A DNA stretch of 47,682 nucleotides, taken from the NCBI RefSeq assembly GCF_004000765.1, contig NZ_BILW01000047.1, forward strand, positions 1 to 47,682, given 5' to 3'. Within the stretch, counting starts at the first letter, position 1. Every line of letters begins with the position of its first letter. The notes below the pieces were generated by a model. It had not been told where the DNA came from and searched no databases. It was given only the letters and a program-made list of their open reading frames with translations. The stretch comes from Paenibacillus chondroitinus NBRC 15376. GTDB lineage: Bacteria; Bacillota; Bacilli; Paenibacillales; NBRC-103111. This document shows positions 47,334 through 47,682 of the stretch, one piece after another. Made by a program: the position numbers and the translations under genes.

Positions 47334-47630
47334 TCCGACATGGGACAGAAAAAAGATTTGAAATTTTTGTTAAGGCGGGGTACCGACCTATAGTATGTTT
47401 AACCGTCTCATCGTTGGGTGAAACAGTGGGTTGGGGCGGGACGGCGGTGTCCCGGCGGCTACGAGCGCGGGGCGACGAACGAGACAACGGCCGGCGGGGG
47501 CTCCGCCGGGGCCGCGAGCGAGACAACCCTAGACGGGGACTTCGCCGTGACGGCGACGATTATAGTGCGGGGCTGCTTGAAAGAAGTATGAGCCTCTATT
47601 TTTCTGGAAAACTGTGATGTGGCAACTTGG
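47334..47630. other. Non-coding spacer with Arg-codon-rich GC repeat
   Basis: I see no gene I would accept. About 47480-47570 holds a GC-rich imperfect two-unit repeat (GAGACAACGGCCGGCGGGG then GAGACAACCCTAGACGGGGA) with a CCGGCGG...CCGCCGG hairpin. An open frame crosses it but has no ribosome site and an Arg-rich product. Confidence 0.5.
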
Positions 47631-47682
47631 AGGGAACTACGATCCTCTATTTTGCCGATTTAGGTGGAATGGCAACCACGAG
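47631..47682. repeat. GGAACTAC-type palindromic repeat, copy 3 (cut by the window edge)
   Basis: GGAGGGAACTACGATCCTCT continuing ATTTTGCCGATTTAGG matches the left part of the elements at 28172 and 38659. The right half lies outside the window. Confidence 0.6.

Noticed and set aside
47318..47617. 99-residue Arg-rich open frame upstream of glnQ
   Set aside because: No ribosome site, it overlaps the gln promoter region and crosses a GC-rich two-unit repeat; product looks random.

Overview
The window looks like a chromosomal segment of a Paenibacillaceae bacterium (Paenibacillus or a close relative). This is inferred from the strong AGGAGG-type ribosome binding sites, the low-GC Gram-positive gene families (MurQ/MurR, NamZ, YesM/YesN, GlnK/GlnL, bacterial NO synthase, stalk-domain surface proteins), lipoprotein signals with no outer-membrane genes, and the dispersed palindromic intergenic repeats. 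Almost every gene is on the minus strand. Only a DUF4280-MORN gene pair at about 12.5-14.7 kb is on the plus strand. No tRNA, rRNA, CRISPR or transposase was seen.

Region A (1-14.7 kb) appears to be the flank of an extracellular contractile injection system (eCIS) locus. The left edge cuts a gene whose first 111 residues match the DUF4157 (eCIS core domain) pattern. Upstream of it, in the same direction, lie a membrane GAF-PP2C phosphatase, a STAS anti-anti-sigma-like protein and an RsbW-like ATPase (a partner-switching module with no visible sigma factor). Then come a 1020-residue nucleotide-translocase-like/HEAT/cNMP-binding fusion, a GNAT, a beta-propeller-Cache-HAMP-cyclase protein and a TolC-like/stalk-domain protein. 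Divergent from these are a PAAR-like DUF4280 protein and a membrane MORN-repeat protein. The cyclase domain lacks both metal-binding Asp residues and the cNMP domain lacks its phosphate-binding Arg, so the pair probably does not use canonical cAMP signalling. The structural eCIS genes would be expected to the left, outside the window.

Region B (15.4-27.6 kb) is a murein-sugar recycling operon read right to left: murR (own promoter and terminator), then murQ, a substrate-binding lipoprotein, two ABC permeases, a double GNAT, a PIG-L-like protein, namZ, a BadF-type MurNAc/GlcNAc kinase, nagZ and anmK. NamZ and NagZ cut wall glycans, the ABC importer presumably brings in the sugar, the kinase and AnmK make MurNAc-6-phosphate, and MurQ converts it to GlcNAc-6-phosphate. 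A strong promoter with a flanking inverted repeat lies upstream of murQ.

Region C (27.6-36.3 kb) holds a repeat-rich spacer, rarD, and a sugar ABC transporter (binding protein plus two permeases) next to a YesM/YesN-type two-component system. After it comes an 850-base non-coding stretch with a regularly spaced hairpin array and a 36-base minisatellite.

Region D (36.3-41.1 kb) has a bacterial nitric oxide synthase, a small unknown gene, a pirin and an ABC-F ATPase. The ABC-F gene is preceded by a 47-codon leader peptide and a terminator, the layout of ribosome-mediated attenuation.

Region E (41.2-47.3 kb) is one long operon: glnQ-glnH-glnM-glnP (polar amino-acid importer), a TSUP permease, and the GlnK/GlnL sensor-regulator pair. 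In all three ABC importer operons a stem-loop sits directly after the binding-protein gene. Palindromic repeats beginning GGAACTAC occur at three places (28.2, 38.7 and 47.6 kb).
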